Below, in pieces: positions 41,649 through 56,829 of a stretch of 64,000 nucleotides of DNA. The DNA is taken from assembly GCA_965153355.1 (NCBI GenBank), contig OZ231126.1, positions 63,116,001 to 63,180,000 of the forward strand. Direction: 5' to 3'. Position numbers and translations under genes: made by a program. The notes beneath the pieces are model-generated. The model searched no databases and was not told the origin of the DNA. It saw nothing but the letters and a program-made list of their open reading frames with translations. The stretch's first letter is position 1. Every line of letters starts with the position of its first letter. Source of the stretch: Flaccisagitta enflata (Eukaryota; Chaetognatha; Sagittoidea; Aphragmophora).

Positions 41649-41842
41649 GCATCGAGACAGACAGATAGACAGACAGACACCCAAGCTTCCGTGCCTTAAG
41701 TGAGAAAAAGAAACTATCAAAGGATCTAACCGACCAGAAAACAAATGCTTCCGCGGGGAAGAATGCAAGAAGGAAGGAAGCAAGACGAGGAGGAGGAGCA
41801 AAAGAAAAAAAAAAGATGGTGGAGTGGCGTAGATTGGAAAAA
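41183..41842. repeat. 370-bp tandem duplication bordered by GA tracts
   Basis: 41271-41471 and 41641-41842 are about 99% identical (GACGCATCGAGACAGACAGA ... GTAGATTGGAAAA), offset 370. Each is preceded by a GA tract (41183-41277 and 41589-41647). Sequence beyond 41472 and 41843 differs. 41843-42492 shows no gene. Confidence 0.9.
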
Positions 41843-42492
41843 AAGAGGGAGAAACGGAAGTTGGGGTCCGCGTTTTGGGAATAAAGAATGCCATTGGAGC
41901 ATGTGTTTTCACTTTGCAAAGCATTATTCAAATACGCTACTGAAATTAGGGTACAGAAGAATTGAATCTAGACTAGAGGCATCTAAGATAATTTGAAGCA
42001 GAAACAATACCGATGCAGACGTAAACAAGAATCATGTCTTTCCTCGTTGGATATGCTCTCAATAACAGATATGTATATCATGACATAAACAAGATGTACT
42101 CAATTCATCCACTTCAAGCATATCAATTTAATGAAAATGTCGTCAGCTACACCGCAACAATTCCGGTGCGGGTGAATACGAATCAGGTTGTCCCATCCAG
42201 AAAATTATCTTAAATCAAAATGATGGAGGTTATCCTGCGACATTTCCTTCCCGAAATGAAGACCTCTGGGCCCAGGTTTTGAGTCTGAGAAAAACGATGT
42301 CCGATCAGCCGGCCATCAATTGTCCTACACTGCCATATTGAAGATAATATTATCAATAAGAGGCCTTCCTTCTCGCCTCTAACCACCCATAATTCACCGA
42401 CCACGCTTTTGGTTTCTGCCTTGAGCATGACCGATGGCACAAAATAAATTCTCTTTCTTCTGGAATTTTTTTTCCTTCTTGGCAAACAAAAA

Positions 42493-43028
42493 CAGTTGAA
42501 CCCGGCTCTAACGGACCTGCCAGATACAGAAATCCGCCTATAGCAGATGCAAATTCAACTTACCACGCAGATAAAAAAAAAGATGCACCTCATTTTTTTA
42601 TAAAGTAGATAGAAAAAACAATTTGAATTAATATTTGTTAAGTCATGTTTAAAGATTTTCAAAAAATCTTTCATTCTAGACCAATCCCAGGTCTATAATG
42701 GTTCAGGAGCTAGAGCTCTGCAAAGAGAAACAATACTTTGCTAAAATGCACTCTTTTCATAGGGATTGTGAAACTGAAATAGGCAAAGGTTTTATTAAAA
42801 CTGATGCCATTTCTAAACAAAAAAAAATAGCAATACCAGATTGGCGCTAAAAATGGTCCAAAATTTTTTTTAGTTTTTTAAAGGTTTATTGGCTAAATTA
42901 GCCATTTAAATTTTTTTTTAGATTCATGTGATATTTTTTTTAATTTTTTTATTGGCAATAACAGAACTCTCCCTGTTTCAGAAAAAAAAAGATGATCCCT
43001 CAAAATCCGTTAGTGCGGGATTCAACTG
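42493..43028. mobile_element. 536-bp inverted-repeat element, Tc1/mariner/pogo-like remnant
   Basis: The left end is CAGTTGAACCCGGCTCTAAC followed by GG. The right end is CCGTTAGTGCGGGATTCAAC followed by TG, its inverse over about 24 bp with a few mismatches. TA follows on the right (43029-43030) and AA precedes on the left. The AT-rich core has no coding capacity. Confidence 0.6.
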
Positions 43029-43070
43029 TATCTCGCACTCAAGAATTGGACATCACATTCAATTTGATAT

Positions 43071-43071
43071 G

Positions 43072-43119
<48 letters not shown>

Positions 43120-43162
43120 CGTTGTTGTTGTAATATTAATAATACACATGATAAAGAAATAC

Positions 43163-43200
<38 letters not shown>

Positions 43201-43217
43201 ATTGTTGTTGTTGTTGT
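43071..43217. repeat. two GTT microsatellites
   Basis: GTT tracts at 43071-43131 and 43164-43217 flank a 32-bp unique spacer. Confidence 0.95.
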
Positions 43218-43226
43218 TATACATTT

Positions 43227-43832
43227 TGCTTTTTTTATTCGCGTGCTACGCAAATTCATATGCCACTTTTAGGTCAGTCAATCCACTGGTCAATCGTTCC
43301 ATCAATCCGTCATATGTGTTATTTTAGCACGGATTTCGTGTCACTTCATGAATCTCTGTCCCTGTCCACCTACTCGCAACGTCAATGGCCTCGTTTCTTA
43401 ACTTTTTGAAGCTCAAAACAAACTCACCAATCAGCGACTGAGGGAGTTGATTCTGACGGCGTCCAATATCGCTCAACATGGCAGGGATAGGTTGTTTAGG
43501 GAGGGAAAGGAAGGATCAAGATTAAGAGGGTGATACAACAAGGCCGGACACACTGCTGCGGGTGGGCAGAGGCGTTGATAAAATATGCTAATCATGTTTC
43601 TTTCCATCCTACACTTCCCGTTTATAGTCGCGTGCTACGCGACTCCACATCCCGCATTGTCGGTCCGTCTGTCGGTCCGTTGGTCCGTTGATCCGTCACA
43701 CATAACTTTTTCGGGGTTTTTGCGGTCTTTGGCCTCTCTGCCCCTGCCCAAATGATGTAGTGACCTCAAATACGGCCCCTGCCCACCCGCACGCGAATGG
43801 GTTATCCGTGTATCCGGCCCTGTTTCCTCGCC
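43227..43832 (+). mobile_element. cluster of hairpin-tipped element copies, AGTCGCG lineage
   Basis: The complete copy is 43621-43832: TATAGTCGCGTGCTACGCGA with CT, then CCACATCCCGCATTGTCGG, a GTCC/GTTG array and GCCCCTGCCCAAATGATG. The far end is CCCGCACGCGAATGGG, then ATCCGTGTATCCGGCCCTG. Partial copies are the tip TTCGCGTGCTACGC at 43238 and an AACAAGGCCGGACACAC end at 43534. Confidence 0.65.
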
Positions 43833-44805
43833 TTATTATGACGCAGAGCAGAATCCGGCCGTCAGAGTTCAGTCATCTGAATTTAGGACCCCATACCAAT
43901 CATTTTGTTCCCGCGTAATGAATTGGCCCGTCGAATTACACTTGATATACCTACTATCAGATATATTATCCATCAAAAACAATATTGAGCCGAGGCAATG
44001 GCGTTAGGCAGGTCTAAACTGATAAGAAATTGAGGAATTCTTAAGGAAACTGAGTGCCAAGGCCCAATTGTGCCATTGAGTTAACCACATGGTACAGCAA
44101 TGCGAATACTGCTGACACCCAAATGATCAGACCTAGAATCAATTATAGTATATTTTGTGCTACAAAAAAGTTTGAAGGCTCTCGGACTTGCATCATGTCC
44201 ATAAGCCAATTCTGCAAAGCAGAGGTCAGGATGACAATGACTTTTTAAGTATTTGTGAAATTTGAGTATTATAATGTAAAATGGCTATAAAATCATAAGG
44301 GAATGGATGTGTTTGATAGGTTATAGTGTTGTTACATGTTGAACAGCATTACTGGTCGGTTTGCACCTTGTGAGACTAATCTAACCAGGTTTATCAGATT
44401 TTCATGAAGATTTTTGATTGATTTTCACAATTTCGAAAATATTATTTTTAATCTTGAGAATTTCAAATCTTTAAAAGAATAAAGATTTTGTATTTTTGAA
44501 AATATACTCGCCTCTCGCATTACAAAAATATGTCTGGCATGTTTTTGTTTTTTTGTTGCCTTATTTTATGCAAATTTAACTTAGTGAATTAGAAGTTATA
44601 TCACAGTTCTGCATTATTTTTTTCTGGGATTTTAAAATAATCTCATGTCTACAAGACATGGAATGATTACTTAACAACATACTGATTTACAGCAAGTTGA
44701 TAAAGAAAAAGGGACTGATACATAGTTTTCTGTCCCGGCCACTGGGCAGGGGCATGACATGTGTCAGCTACTCAAGCACTGGGCAGGGAGAAGGATATAA
44801 ACAGC
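43833..44805. other. no gene seen
   Basis: AT-rich unique DNA, no supported exon. Confidence 0.5.
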
Positions 44806-44980
44806 CAAAAGGCTGAACCAGGCCGACACACAGCTATCCCCCCCAGCTCCACGTGTCTGTCTGTCAGACAAACTCTTTTCTTTACTCTCTGATTTCCTTT
44901 TGCTTTATTACTTCTTTATTGATGAGCGTGACTGCTTCTATGCATCTGTATAGACCTACAGTGCAGGATCCATCCCTCCG

Positions 44981-45035
<55 letters not shown>

Positions 45036-45268
45036 GTCTTTCTAGCCGTTTGTGACTCTCCAAGAGGGTGTGTCCCTTGTGAGGTAGCTCCATCTGAAAA
45101 TTTGGATGACGCTAAATCGACAAAGGTTTTTTTTTTCAAGCGTTACTGCCCTTAAACAGCTACAAAACAGCTCCCACACTCTCTCATACTGCCCCTGCCA
45201 ACCAGCGTTACTGCCCCTGTCGACCCAAAAAGCGACAACTCATTGGCCGCGTATCCGACCTTATCATT
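44806..45268. mobile_element. decayed hairpin-tipped family material with a TTTC tract
   Basis: ACCAGGCCGACACACAGC on the left and CGCGTATCCGACCTTATC on the right are inverse ends like those of the family. CTGCCCCTGCCAACC motifs lie just inside the right end. A TTTC array occupies 44986-45035. The assignment is tentative. Confidence 0.35.
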
Positions 45269-45759
45269 AATCATTTATGCGTCATTGTTTTTTTTTTTAT
45301 TTCAAAAATTCCAATGAAACAAAAATTGCAGCTGATTTTCTGAGCGTTTAACTCCTGGTATGTGGGTTTGTCTTCTGCTCCTCAAGATTGATATTTACCT
45401 GTAATAATGTAACATCTGATACGGTTTTCAAAGCTTTAGAAAATTATGACATGACAAAAGATATGATTGAAGAATGGATTCATAGATAAATCAATATATA
45501 ATAAATGAATAAATAAAATTGAAGAACTAATGAACAAATGGATGAATACATTTTTAAATGAATAAACAAGTTATACAAATGATATTTTATTGTTATAGAG
45601 CAAATAAAAGATACCAACACTTTAGTTTAGAAGAAAAGAAACCTTAAATATTTTTATTTATGCATGATTCTATGAATGATTCATAAATAAATTTATGGAT
45701 AACAGACAAATAGTACTATTATACTTTGCTACATCCATAGTTTTAAAAATTGATAAAAT
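45269..45759. other. AT-rich DNA, no gene seen
   Basis: Very AT-rich with weak ATAAATGAAT-type repeats at 45490-45560. Confidence 0.5.
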
Positions 45760-45971
45760 AATGATGAATATAATCATTCATGAAGCAAAAACATCAGTTT
45801 TGGGTTCACATACATTTATTGGTAGAAAATAGTGTAAATTTTCGAGCAATTTGGCTTACTCATAATTAATTGAATTATGAGTAAGCAAAATTGCTCAATA
45901 ATTTAGACTATTTTCCACCAATAAATGTATGTGAACCCAAAACTGATTGCTTCATGAATGATTATTCACCA
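45760..45971. mobile_element. 212-bp near-perfect palindrome (MITE-like)
   Basis: The arms at 45760-45867 and 45873-45971 pair across a 5-nt centre. Examples are CAGTTTTGGGTTCACATACA on the left and TGTATGTGAACCCAAAACTG on the right. A few small gaps separate otherwise matching arms. Non-coding. The following 45972-46277 shows no gene. Confidence 0.85.
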
Positions 45972-46277
45972 TACATATGATGTCTCTGAAAAATTAAAAA
46001 GGAATTTTTGAATTTCTTCTGACAGTTTATCCTTCTATAATAAATTAGCCTTCTTAGCAATAAATAGCTAAAAAATCAATATTTTGCATTACTTTTGTTT
46101 GCAAGGTAATAAGTATGCATTGCCAAATGGCAATTTAATATTGGTTACCTTCAAGTTAGTGTTCTATTTTTTGACCTATATGAATGGGATCTGCATGGCT
46201 GATCCTGCTCTGCGTCTTATTGGCTTCCTTAATTCTCTGTTTTGTTTTTGTAACACACCCGCATACAAACACACACC

Positions 46278-46291
46278 TACACACACCCACA

Positions 46292-46363
<72 letters not shown>

Positions 46364-46390
46364 CACACAAACACACACAAACACACACAC
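46278..46390. repeat. CA microsatellite
   Basis: About 113 bp of CA with CCAC and AAAC variants. Confidence 0.95.
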
Positions 46391-46740
46391 GCATGCCGAC
46401 TCGGTCTGCGACAGAACCAATGACAGAGACAAAGAGACAGAAAGGAAACAATTCGCGCGTCCGTATATACAAAAGCACCTTTGGGTCTGATTGAGAAAGG
46501 CGGTCTCTCTCTTGCGATCAAGGTGCGCGTGTGTGTGTGAGTATAATAAGCGCCCATACGCACTCTCACTCACGCACAAAACAAGCTTTATTGGAGCTCA
46601 ACGCCGTCCCGAGCTTAAGGCGCTCGCGCATGCGCACGTATACGTGTACACGCGTACCTTAGGGTGAATTAAATGGGACCTTCGTGACAACGGCCATATC
46701 TCAAAAAAGGGATTCTTTAAAAGTGAAATTGGCGAGACGC

Positions 46741-48213
<1,473 letters not shown>

Positions 48214-48348
48214 TGAAAGATTTAACATCGGGCTTCAAAGACTTCTTCGTCGCTTCCGCGCGTCACTTGAGTTCAGACGGCTCGTCAAGTCTTAGACGGG
48301 GATTATTCGCAACATCACAAGGAGAGAGACGATGCTCGTCGAGCAGCA

Positions 48349-48678
48349 ATGGCTAGGACAGTAAGGGTGGTCAAAGGCAATAAGGGAGTCGTGGAACTGG
48401 AGAAGCAGCTTGAAAAGGAGAAGCAGGCCTGTGCGATGAAGGCTAAGAAGAAAGAGGAGGCGGTGGAACGCGCAAAGGCGGCTATGGCCGTTGACTTTAA
48501 AACTGCGTCCGCTGTACGTCCAAAGTTAGGCTGGCGCCGGGTGCGATGCAGCATCTCTCTCAGTCTTCTCCATGAAAAGTCGGTCAGCAGATCCCGTCGC
48601 AAAAAGGCGCTCCCAAGCCTGGGAATAAGAAAAATCGAACCAGGCCTTGGAAAAATCAGACCGCCAGCTAAACGCTGA
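48349..48678 (+). CDS. 109-codon basic open frame with a helical Lys/Glu/Ala segment; product unknown
   Basis: The frame starts MARTVRVVKGNKGVVELEKQ. Residues 15-48 are K/E/A-rich with heptad-like spacing, suggesting a coiled coil; the C-terminal half is Arg/Ser-rich. Unlike most frames here it does not overlap a microsatellite. A short upstream ATG frame (48331) overlaps the start. It may be the first exon of a gene, or a frame-shifted fragment of a degenerate retroelement: after about residue 63 the +2 frame also reads as complex sequence. No family is recognised. Confidence 0.35.
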   Translation: MARTVRVVKGNKGVVELEKQLEKEKQACAMKAKKKEEAVERAKAAMAVDFKTASAVRPKLGWRRVRCSISLSLLHEKSVSRSRRKKALPSLGIRKIEPGLGKIRPPAKR

Positions 48679-48725
48679 TTGGTGCCACGCCCAGTTGCTG
48701 TTCAATTTAACTACCAATTTGCAAC

Positions 48726-49587
48726 ATGGCGTGGAGAGCGCCGCCATTCGCTGAGGATCGTATTCCACCATCACATCCTCATCCCATCGATGGACAGGCC
48801 GGCCAAGTCGGGGGCGCTACCCGGGGCGTGGGAATGACGTCCGCCCCGGGGCCTGGCGAAAAACGCCCGCGTAAGTTTCATGGTTTGGGAAGGGTTGAGG
48901 TTGAGTTTTTGTTGTAAATTTGAATCTGTGTACGATAAGAACTTTACTAATCAATCTGCCCCTGTTCTTTCTCTTTCTTTTCCTTCCCTTCGGGGAGGAT
49001 TCACTCTCAGACGGCTGCACCACCTGCGCCTTTCGATGCGGTCGCCGTCGACGACATCACTCATCGCCTTTCGCCCACGAGTTGACGAGGTGTTGGAGCC
49101 GGAATGACCCGCTCGTCTCTGTAATGGAGAAGGCGCAGGTGATGTGGTCGTTCCATGATGCTTACTAATTTCTCTTTCATTCAACAGATTCGTTTTTATT
49201 ATATAGTTAGTAATTTATTTAATTTTGTCTTGTTTTGTTTGGTTCTTTGGAACATGTACATTTTTGTTGTGTTTGTTTTAGACATGGTCTTTTTAGTCAT
49301 TATTACGAATACTTTCGTATGACATGTTTTAGTAGTATGCCCCCACTTATCTTTTTCCACTCTCAAGTCAAATCCCAGGCTTGGAGTGCTCCTAGGCCCG
49401 TTCCCCTTTCCCCCCCCCCCTTCCCTTTAACTTTTTTCAGAACGGGCGCCTCAACCTCCTCGTCGCCGCCTCGTCTCCATCCGCGTCGTCATTGATCGTT
49501 GCAAATTTGCTGGTGGTGGATCCTTTCCGGACGGGAATCATCATTCGTGCAGTCGTCGATCTGTTGATAGTTAGGGTGGGGATGTAA
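48726..49587 (+). CDS. candidate three-exon gene, 139 residues, product unknown
   Basis: The ATG at 48726 opens a proline/glycine-rich stretch (starts MAWRAPPFAEDRIPPS) ending at a perfect GTAAGT donor (exon end 48870, phase 1). A pyrimidine-preceded acceptor (ACTCTCAG) starts exon 2 at 49011; it runs 128 nt to a weak GTGATG donor (49139). A strong acceptor (CCCTTTAACTTTTTTCAG) starts exon 3 at 49441, which stays open 147 nt to TAA at 49585-49587. All junctions keep frame: 145+128+147 nt = 139 codons plus stop. Exon 2 is Arg/His/Cys-rich; exon 3 is hydrophobic (contains NLLVAASSPSASSLIVANLL). Further splice-like sites downstream (50094, 50171, 50511) suggest untranslated exons or another isoform. 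It occupies the spacer between the two copies of the second duplication. No homology can be claimed. Confidence 0.35.
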
Positions 49588-50094
49588 GAGGCGGTGGACG
49601 GGGGGGGAGGGGCGGGGGTTGTGTCTATGTAAATTTTTTTTTAAGGAAGGTAGTATCGGTTTTTTAGTAGGGTTTCCCCGACTGGAAACTAGGTGTCGGA
49701 TTTTTGAAATTCGTGAAATTCCAAAAATGGGGCAGAATGTTAGAAATGTATGTCTGTCCGTCTCTTAGGTGTGTGTGCCTTCTGTCTCTTTTGCGTGCTT
49801 TTGGCTTTTTCTCTTTCTCTACTATTCGATGCCCGTGTCTTTTGTTTCTTGCCATTTTTTATATTGAACGCTAGATGGGTAACCATATGGTTGCGCCTTG
49901 ATTTTGTGCCATTTGTTTTTACTACGTAGGCAAATATACGTAACTTGTCTTTCGTATCATCCAATTTTTGGATTGATTGATTTTATTTAATTACGGCATC
50001 GCTTCTTAGAGTGATTGATTGATTTTTTATGATCGTTTGAATGCGCCCTTGGAATTAGCTAATTTCAATAATCTCTCATCTTTTTATTGCAGAT

Positions 50095-50170
50095 AAACTA
50101 ATGAACGGACAATTAACGTTAATTTGACATCGACAGACTGTGGGTTGAAACCAACGAAAGTGGGCCTAAA
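50095..50170 (+). other. candidate non-coding exon
   Basis: The acceptor CTTTTTATTGCAG lies before 50095 and the donor GTAAGT at 50171. A further acceptor (CCCCTCTCTTCAG) lies before 50512. Frames are short, so these may be untranslated exons of the 48.3-50.6 kb transcription unit. Confidence 0.3.
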
Positions 50171-50643
50171 AGTAAGTTTTATAGCGTGTTTCTGCTTTTA
50201 TTAACGTTGTTTTTATCTTGTCTTCCGGTCTGTTATTTTTGTCTTTTGCCCTTTGCATTTTTATCGCGGATTTTAGTATGGTTTTTATCGCTTGTCCGAT
50301 CAGCTTGCTATAAGGATGATATGGATGAATTTAATAGGATGGGCGGGGCAGGGGCAGGTATTATCAGGTGGCATGGGCTCTGAAGAAGATGAACATGTTG
50401 TCATGTGCTGTTCTGTCCTTTATTGTGTCCTATCTCGATTTCATGTTATCTTTTGCGTTTGCTGATCACAATTAACGCCCACTTTCCCTTTCATTTTTCC
50501 CCTCTCTTCAGTTGTTGAAATTTTTATGGAATAAACGAGACGATCGCCTTCCTATTTTCCAATCGGCCAACTTTCTTTCACCACAAGTCGTCAGTCAGAT
50601 AGACGCTCATAGACAGTGCCAGTTGAAACTCGTGGGCGTAATT

Positions 50644-53268
<2,625 letters not shown>

Positions 53269-53802
53269 GTTTGAACAGCTGAGTGTGTTATGGAGGAAAA
53301 CGTGGAACCGGAGGTGGTAACAGTTTTGATGATTCATGATTGTTACTACATGTTGAATTCTGCCGTCCTGACTTGATCAAGTTTATCTTTTGAAAAAGGG
53401 TGAGAGGGTGAAAAATCAGGACATTTGTAAGCATGAGTTGGGATGCATAGGTGAGTAATAGTAGTGAATAGAAATCAAACCGCGTTTGAACACGAGGACA
53501 GTAACGAGTAAATGCATCTGTGGCTGAACTGCGACTAAGATTCAGCATACCCTTCCTCTTGCGTACACATTCCGATTTTCATTTGTAATGTAATCTGTCA
53601 AGCGCATTATCAAGATGTTGCCTGACAAAATATGATACGAATTCGAAGGCAAAATCCTCATTTTTCAAGGCCAAACTATCTGCCACAACACAGACGTGTT
53701 TCAATCATATCTCTAAAAACCATCTTAACCGCCGCTTCGACCTCTAACTCCGTAGAACATTTGTTGATTTATGTGTACGTACATTTCAAGGGCATTTATT
53801 TT

Positions 53803-54062
53803 TAAGGTTGCGAAAGCGACTCTGTAAGTCACTTTGTCGGTCGTTCAGAATTACTTCGCTTTTTAGTTGCGGACACGCAACTCGAAGAGGCTTTGTCCGT
53901 TGGTCCGTCAGTCCGTCGGTCCGTCGGTCCATCGGTCCATCCGTGATGATCGAGTCGAAAAGTGGAAAAATGAGCGTTTTGGATACTTTACGTGTGGGGG
54001 TGGGAGTTGAAGTTTGGATGGGGGTTGGATGCCCCTGCCCACCCGTCCGCAACGATATTGTG
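53803..54062 (+). mobile_element. hairpin-tipped element, AGTTGCG lineage, with a partial second tip
   Basis: A partial tip (T5, AAGGTTGCGAAAGCGACT, 53803-53822) abuts a full copy: T5, AGTTGCGGACACGCAACT (53863-53882), CGAAGAGGCTTTGTCCG, a GTCC/GTCG array and TGATGATCGAGTCGAAAAG. The far end is CCACCCGTCCGCAACG. It is the closest relative of 13320-13590, and the shared sequence continues to GTGACCCCGCGTCACTTGTT on both. Confidence 0.7.
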
Positions 54063-54458
54063 ACCCCGCGTCACTTGTTGGGCTTTTTCCATGTTGGTGG
54101 TAATTGGTTGACCGGTCATGTCTGTCCTCTGGTCCGTCAATCAGTTCAGTTTCTATTTCAATTTCTATTTCAATCGCCCCACATGGGAGGAATTGATTTC
54201 CAATCGTCAAACCAAATTCATGGCGAAATTTATCCATTTACCTGACGACCTCTTATTCGTTACATGATGTAACTCTATCGCAATCATCTATTCTGTTTTG
54301 ATCCTTTATTTATGAGTGTATTTGTTGCTTCTCTTTCTTGTCGGTTCTTGTCCATTGTGCTACACTTTACGTGTGAATAAATGCCATATATTAAAAGCAC
54401 GGAAAAATGGTTGTACTCATCAGCACTGTCCCTACTTGGCAGAGCGTGAGTCTTCTCG

Positions 54459-54595
54459 CATTCATTCATTCATTCATTCATTCATTCATTCATTCATTCA
54501 TTCATTCATTCATTCATTCATTCATTCATTTACTATTCCATTTTCATTCATTCTTTTTTTCTTTCTTTTTTTCTTTCTTTCTCTCTTTCTTTCTC

Positions 54596-54634
<39 letters not shown>

Positions 54635-54745
54635 GTCTTTCATTCATTCATTCATTCATTTGTTCATTCATTCGTTCATTCACTCAATCATTCGTTCTTT
54701 CATTTGTTCATTCATTTGTTCATTCATTCATTCATTCATTCATTT
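54459..54745. repeat. TTCA and TTTC tetranucleotide arrays
   Basis: ATTC/TTCA units (54459-54530), TTTC (54555-54637), then TTCA variants to 54745. FIHS frames are artefacts. Confidence 0.95.
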
Positions 54746-54904
54746 TTACATTCGTGATTCGTACATTTGCACATATTGCATTGGCCATAACTGGGCCTTG
54801 TTTGTATCCACGTTAAAACAGTAAATGTCTAAAGAGGCTTTTTCATCACTGCTCGTCTCGCTTCCATTTGGTATTTGCTCTACATTCAAACGTGTTCTCG
54901 TCAG

Positions 54905-55004
54905 CGTCAAACTCTCGACAGCGATGACACGATAACGGCCTCAAGCCGAAGCGTAAAACTCACAATTGCGCTCTTCCATTACAATTTCGTATTCGAGAAA
55001 TTGG
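54905..55004 (+). CDS. candidate coding exon (internal)
   Basis: It follows acceptor CGTGTTCTCGTCAG and ends at donor GTAAGA (55005), phase 1, 33 codons (RQTLDSDDTITASSRSVKLT at its start, then a hydrophobic segment ending FVFEKL). The phase fits the exon at 55881, giving G|CC across an 876-bp intron. No family is recognised and upstream exons were not found. The frame could be open by chance. Confidence 0.35.
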
Positions 55005-55880
55005 GTAAGATGCTCGTGATAAGACACGACCGCGATTCCACAAGTTGGTTAGATGATGGTGCCATGGTACTTTCACAAGCAGTACATGAAGTGGAGTAGT
55101 TCTCGAACTCGCAGACAAATTGTTTGCAAAGCCGCGAGCCGAAATCCCAATTTCTCCGAATGTGGAATTTTTTTGTGGTCAGCAGAAGATAACAGAAAAT
55201 TATATGATGTATTGTATAATAATTAGAATCATAACATCTTTGGAAAATCATCACTTCCAGCAAAGAAATGTATAGTCATTAAGATACGTATGTCATCACA
55301 TCTCAACAAGACGGCAAATTTTTGAAGGAAAATCAAGCGTTTCACCATACCTTCTGCATCAGTATCAGGAAAATAACGGTACTCAAATGTTTTTTAGAAG
55401 ATAAATTGTCTCTAGAGACACTTGGTGTATATATTTTTTTCATATTCTGACCTCAAAAGTAATTCTAACTATGCAATTTACATAAAAACAGACAAGAAAA
55501 TCAAGGTCTTTGGTGAAATCTAGTTTACATTTTTTTATTCTTGCCTGCGGTTGAAATTATATTACTCTCTAATGAAGGGAAATTTTGCATTTTCAAAAAC
55601 GTAGTTCTCTCGGTAAATGAATTTCAAGAAGAACTATGTTTTTTGTTATTTCATTTTTCCATTTTCTATGCAAATTTATAATTTCAATGGGCCCTTGGTC
55701 ACTAACCAAAACTGAAATTCTTAGTAATTTGCAGTAAGTTTTCTTCTTTAATTTCATCTTTGTTAGGTAATTTTTTGTTGTTAAGTGCAAATCATGCAAA
55801 AAAATATCTATCTCAACATATTTCAATAATCATTTTTACAAAATCATTCAGTTTTATACATCTTTATTTTTCAATTTTAG

Positions 55881-56008
55881 CCCCCGATGAAACACAAATG
55901 TTGCCTTCGGAAGACCACTGTCATAAGAGCTCCTCAGAAATCACACAGAAAATGTATCATTTTTCCAAACCGGGCTTGGTTTCTCACGCGCGATCAATAA
56001 TCACTTAA
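55881..56008 (+). CDS. candidate terminal coding exon
   Basis: Acceptor TTTTTCAATTTTAG, then 42 codons of complex sequence (PDETQMLPSEDHCHKSSSEI at its start) to TAA at 56006-56008. AATAAA lies at 56045-56050, 36 nt beyond the stop. The frame is compatible with the exon at 54905-55004. The poly(A) signal falls inside the left end of the inverted-repeat element 56026-56754, so that element may supply the 3' end. Product unknown. Confidence 0.4.
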
Positions 56009-56025
56009 TCCGGACAGGAATCCCA

Positions 56026-56754
56026 CTTGCAAAAAGCTTAAAGAAATAAACAAAAAATGGACATATCTCAGATTTTTGCACAGGGGACCTATAAAGGCTG
56101 TAGAACAAGATTCTGATATCCATTTTGAGTTAACTTGAGCCAAAAAAATTAGAAACGGATTTTTGTGCCAATAACAGCTATTTTTCACAAAAAAAATAGT
56201 ATAGAATGAAACATTTCGGATTTTTTTTCTGCAGAAATATGAAGTACCAATAGCAATTGATATTTTAGTGAACCTGTATAAGTGTAAGAGGCTCAAAAAT
56301 AGCGTTAAAATCCCCAAATATGAAGAAATGACCCAAAAATGAGAAAATTTGAAAATTTCTATTTTGGAACAGTTTCTTGGGGTAAGATGTGCTGTCAGTA
56401 TAAATTTCATTGATGTACTAAAAAAACATACATGTTACAGGTAAAAAACGCGAAACCGCAATATGCAAATGAGATCGAAGTGCAAATTTTCAAAAGTAGC
56501 AAAAATCGTGTAAATGCACTAAAAATCGAATTAATACAGTATAAATGATCAAAATACATCAATTTCAGTCCAAATTGACAAAAAGATGTTGAAATATTAG
56601 TGTTTTTATAGCAAAAAACTCAATTTTTTACACAAAAAACCGTTTCTAATTTTTTTGGCTCAATTTAGGTCAAAATGAACATCAGAATCGGATTCTACGG
56701 CCTCTTTAGGTCCCCTGTGCAAAAATCTGTGATGGGTCCAATTTTTTCTGCAAG
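56026..56754. mobile_element. 729-bp inverted-repeat element
   Basis: The arms (about 56026-56168 and 56630-56754) are inverse. Examples are CAGATTTTTGCACAGGGGAC against GTCCCCTGTGCAAAAATCTG, and GAGCCAAAAAAATTAGAAAC against its inverse. The core is AT-rich and non-coding. I read it as a non-autonomous DNA transposon. Confidence 0.8.
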
Positions 56755-56829
56755 CCACTTCAAAGAAGCAAATTTGCATATCGAAATATTCAAATTTTGT
56801 TATGTGCTTCAAGCGAGAGCTGTGTTTTT

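Noticed and set aside
48526-48774. 82-codon minus-strand frame opposite the 48.3-kb candidate
   Set aside because: The plus strand has splice signals and the in-frame exon chain; no independent support on the minus strand.
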